Source: Tessaracoccus sp.
Lineage (GTDB): Bacteria > Actinomycetota > Actinomycetes > Propionibacteriales > Propionibacteriaceae
Assembly (NCBI RefSeq): GCF_016714275.1
Contig: NZ_JADJNP010000008.1
Coordinates: 14,657-78,656, forward strand
Reading direction: 5' to 3'
DNA: 64,000 nt
Position numbers and translations under genes: made by a program
Shown here: one piece after another, positions 62,961 to 64,000 of the stretch
Position numbering within the stretch: position 1 is the first letter of the stretch
Layout of the letters: every line of letters starts with the position of its first letter
Notes under the pieces: generated by a model
Databases searched by the model: none
Told to the model about the DNA's origin: nothing
Seen by the model: only the letters and a program-made list of their open reading frames with translations

Positions 62961-63340
62961 GGCGCTGTGAACGCATGATGACGTGGGTCGTGATGGGACC
63001 TTCGGGCAAAGTCGCCGTCGTCCACTGCGCTTGTGCGCGACAGCAAGAAACGCCGTCAGCAGGCCGCGTTCGTGCGCAGCTTTTCGGCTCGAGGATGACG
63101 AGCTGCGACGCCGCCGGAGTCATCCGCCGCGGCGCGACGAGCCGGGAGTCGCCGTGCCAGCTCGGGCTAACTACCAGGCACGCATCTAGAGCGGCCTCCG
63201 ACGGCGCGCGCCGGTGCGGGCGCCGGCGTCGCGGGGTGCCGCCGGGAGGATGCCGATACTGCCAGAGCTTGGCTTCGATGCCTGCGGCGAACGTCGGCGA
63301 GGCCGAGTTCGCGGGCCTCGGCGAGCGCGCCGAGCCATCG
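62961..63340. other. Stretch without a resolvable gene
   Basis: Both strands carry short coding-like pieces (minus strand: PAASQLVILEPKSC, IEAKLWQYRHPPGG, LAEARELGLADV), each in a different frame. It looks like minus-strand coding sequence with several indels, not real intergenic DNA. Confidence 0.35.
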
Positions 63341-63540
63341 TCAGATCGCCGGCACGACCGTGTTCGGGCCTGCGCCGACGACGCCCGTGCCGGCCGGCGC
63401 TCGGCTCAAGCGCCGCGATCGTTCCGGAGCGCGCGCACGCCGAAGCGGTCTCGGCAGCCTGCACCACCGTCGTCGGCGTGCCCGGCCCTGCAGCGACTCG
63501 ACCGGGCCGCCGACGTCAGCGATCGTCTTGATGGCCTCAC
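63341..63540 (-). pseudogene. Gene with two frame breaks
   Basis: Begins in the GTGA at 63540-63537. Pieces EAIKTIADVGGPVESLQG, AGPGTPTTVVQAAETASACA / RSGTIAALEPSAG and TGVVGAGPNTVVPAI lie in successive frames and read as one continuous small protein (~65 residues) ending at TGA 63343-63341. Function unknown. Confidence 0.42.
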
Positions 63541-63698
63541 CGGTGGTGCAGGGCCGCGGCCACGCACATGTCGCGCGCGGCGATCGCGAGGTCGTAGACA
63601 CGCCGGGCGACGTTGACGTCAAAGGCCTTGCCGTCGGCTTCGAGCGTCAGCCGGATCTCGGCGCGGAGGGCTTCTGCGAGCTGGGGGTCATTGATCAA
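63537..63698 (-). CDS. Small helical protein
   Basis: 53 residues from a TTG: INDPQLAEALRAEIRLTLEA, DGKAFDVNVARRVYDLAIAA, RDMCVAAALHHR. Clear coding bias. The real start may be the ATG at 63711 (MRTRI...) if one base is an insertion. GTGA overlap with the next gene. Confidence 0.5.
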   Translation of the reverse strand: MINDPQLAEALRAEIRLTLEADGKAFDVNVARRVYDLAIAARDMCVAAALHHR

Positions 63699-63707
63699 TC
63701 CTCGTCC

Positions 63708-63939
63708 TCATCCGGGTTGGTGCCGGATCGAAAAGTGCCATCCGCCGTCGTCGGTGCGGGCGACCACGCACACCCGCCCGAACAGCACCACGTCGGTTTC
63801 CCTCGCCCGGCGCGAGCGTCCGAAACACCGCCCGGATCCGAGCACGCCGACGATGATCCTGGCGAGGATGTACGACCCGCCGGACGTAGATGATGATGGC
63901 GGCCCAGGGTGCAGCGCCGCCTCTGTCGTGCGGATACAC
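63708..63939 (-). pseudogene. Small gene with a frame break near the right edge
   Basis: GTG 63939: YPHDRGGAAPWAAIIIYVRR, then after a one-base break SYILARIIVGVLGSGRCFGR, ETDVVLFGRVCVVARTDDGG, WHFSIRHQPG to TGA 63710. A GGTAGCT element lies upstream (63961-63953). About 76 residues if restored; one hydrophobic stretch. Confidence 0.42.
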
Positions 63940-64000
63940 TCAGATCGCGCCAGCTACCCTCGGTCTCTATCTTTGCATTTGCAGGCGTGCAGGCGCGTCG

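Overview
The window is about 67% G+C and packed with genes. It reads as part of a double-stranded DNA virus, or a virus-derived replicon, of a GC-rich bacterium; the host cannot be named from sequence alone. Virus-like features: about 135 mostly small genes in collinear blocks joined by 1-4 base start/stop overlaps; a structural block with beta-rich capsid-like proteins; a holin plus M15 endolysin pair; a 1111-residue modular spike; a tyrosine recombinase; two HNH endonucleases (one free-standing, one inside an intein); an RNA ligase; a tRNA; and a B12-dependent ribonucleotide reductase. I found no terminase, portal, tape-measure or tail-sheath gene. Several likely virion proteins are anchored by a C-terminal membrane helix with a short basic tail. 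A tailless, membrane-containing virus is therefore a working hypothesis, not a conclusion.

Layout. 1-934 (minus): small genes with an excisionase-type helix-turn-helix protein. 992-6104 (plus): structural operon with two capsid-protein candidates (2501-3211 and 4284-4787) separated by a terminator and an HNH endonuclease gene. 6105-13034 (minus): two operons of small zinc-binding and unknown proteins, an RNA ligase and a lipoprotein. 13127-18968: two thioredoxin-like proteins, tail-anchored membrane proteins, small basic proteins and a cell-wall hydrolase. 18970-31444: mostly short genes driven by a distinctive promoter placed 5-9 bases before the start codon, which implies leaderless mRNAs; this part includes the lysis pair, a glycosyltransferase and a DUF6527-like gene with a partial duplicate. 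31445-31774: AT-richer intergenic region with twin 15-mers, a candidate origin or operator. 31775-48374 (plus): a ComM-like AAA+ ATPase, an 884-residue unknown protein, a Lar-like zinc protein and the integrase. 48375-51985 (minus): nrdJ split by an HNH intein inserted beside the catalytic cysteine. 52036-57157 (plus): a tail-anchored protein, small basic proteins and the spike. 57154-63939 (minus): a cold-shock-like protein, a kinase-like fragment, a HAD phosphatase, a minimal nucleotidyltransferase and, on the plus strand, a CAT-anticodon tRNA.

Two promoter classes stand out. One is an extended -10 (TGNTAGGCT) 5-9 bases before the start codon. The other places TGTCAG exactly 11 bases upstream of such a -10 and controls thioredoxin, nrdJ, lysis-adjacent and repair-type genes. 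A palindrome, TCGCRTATGCGA, recurs three times upstream of genes.

Caution: many genes show single-base frame breaks, several at homopolymers, and there is a poly-G tract at 38815-38850 typical of sequencing or assembly error. Frame breaks cluster within about 1 kb of both window ends. Broken genes here should not be read as biological pseudogenes without read-level checks.
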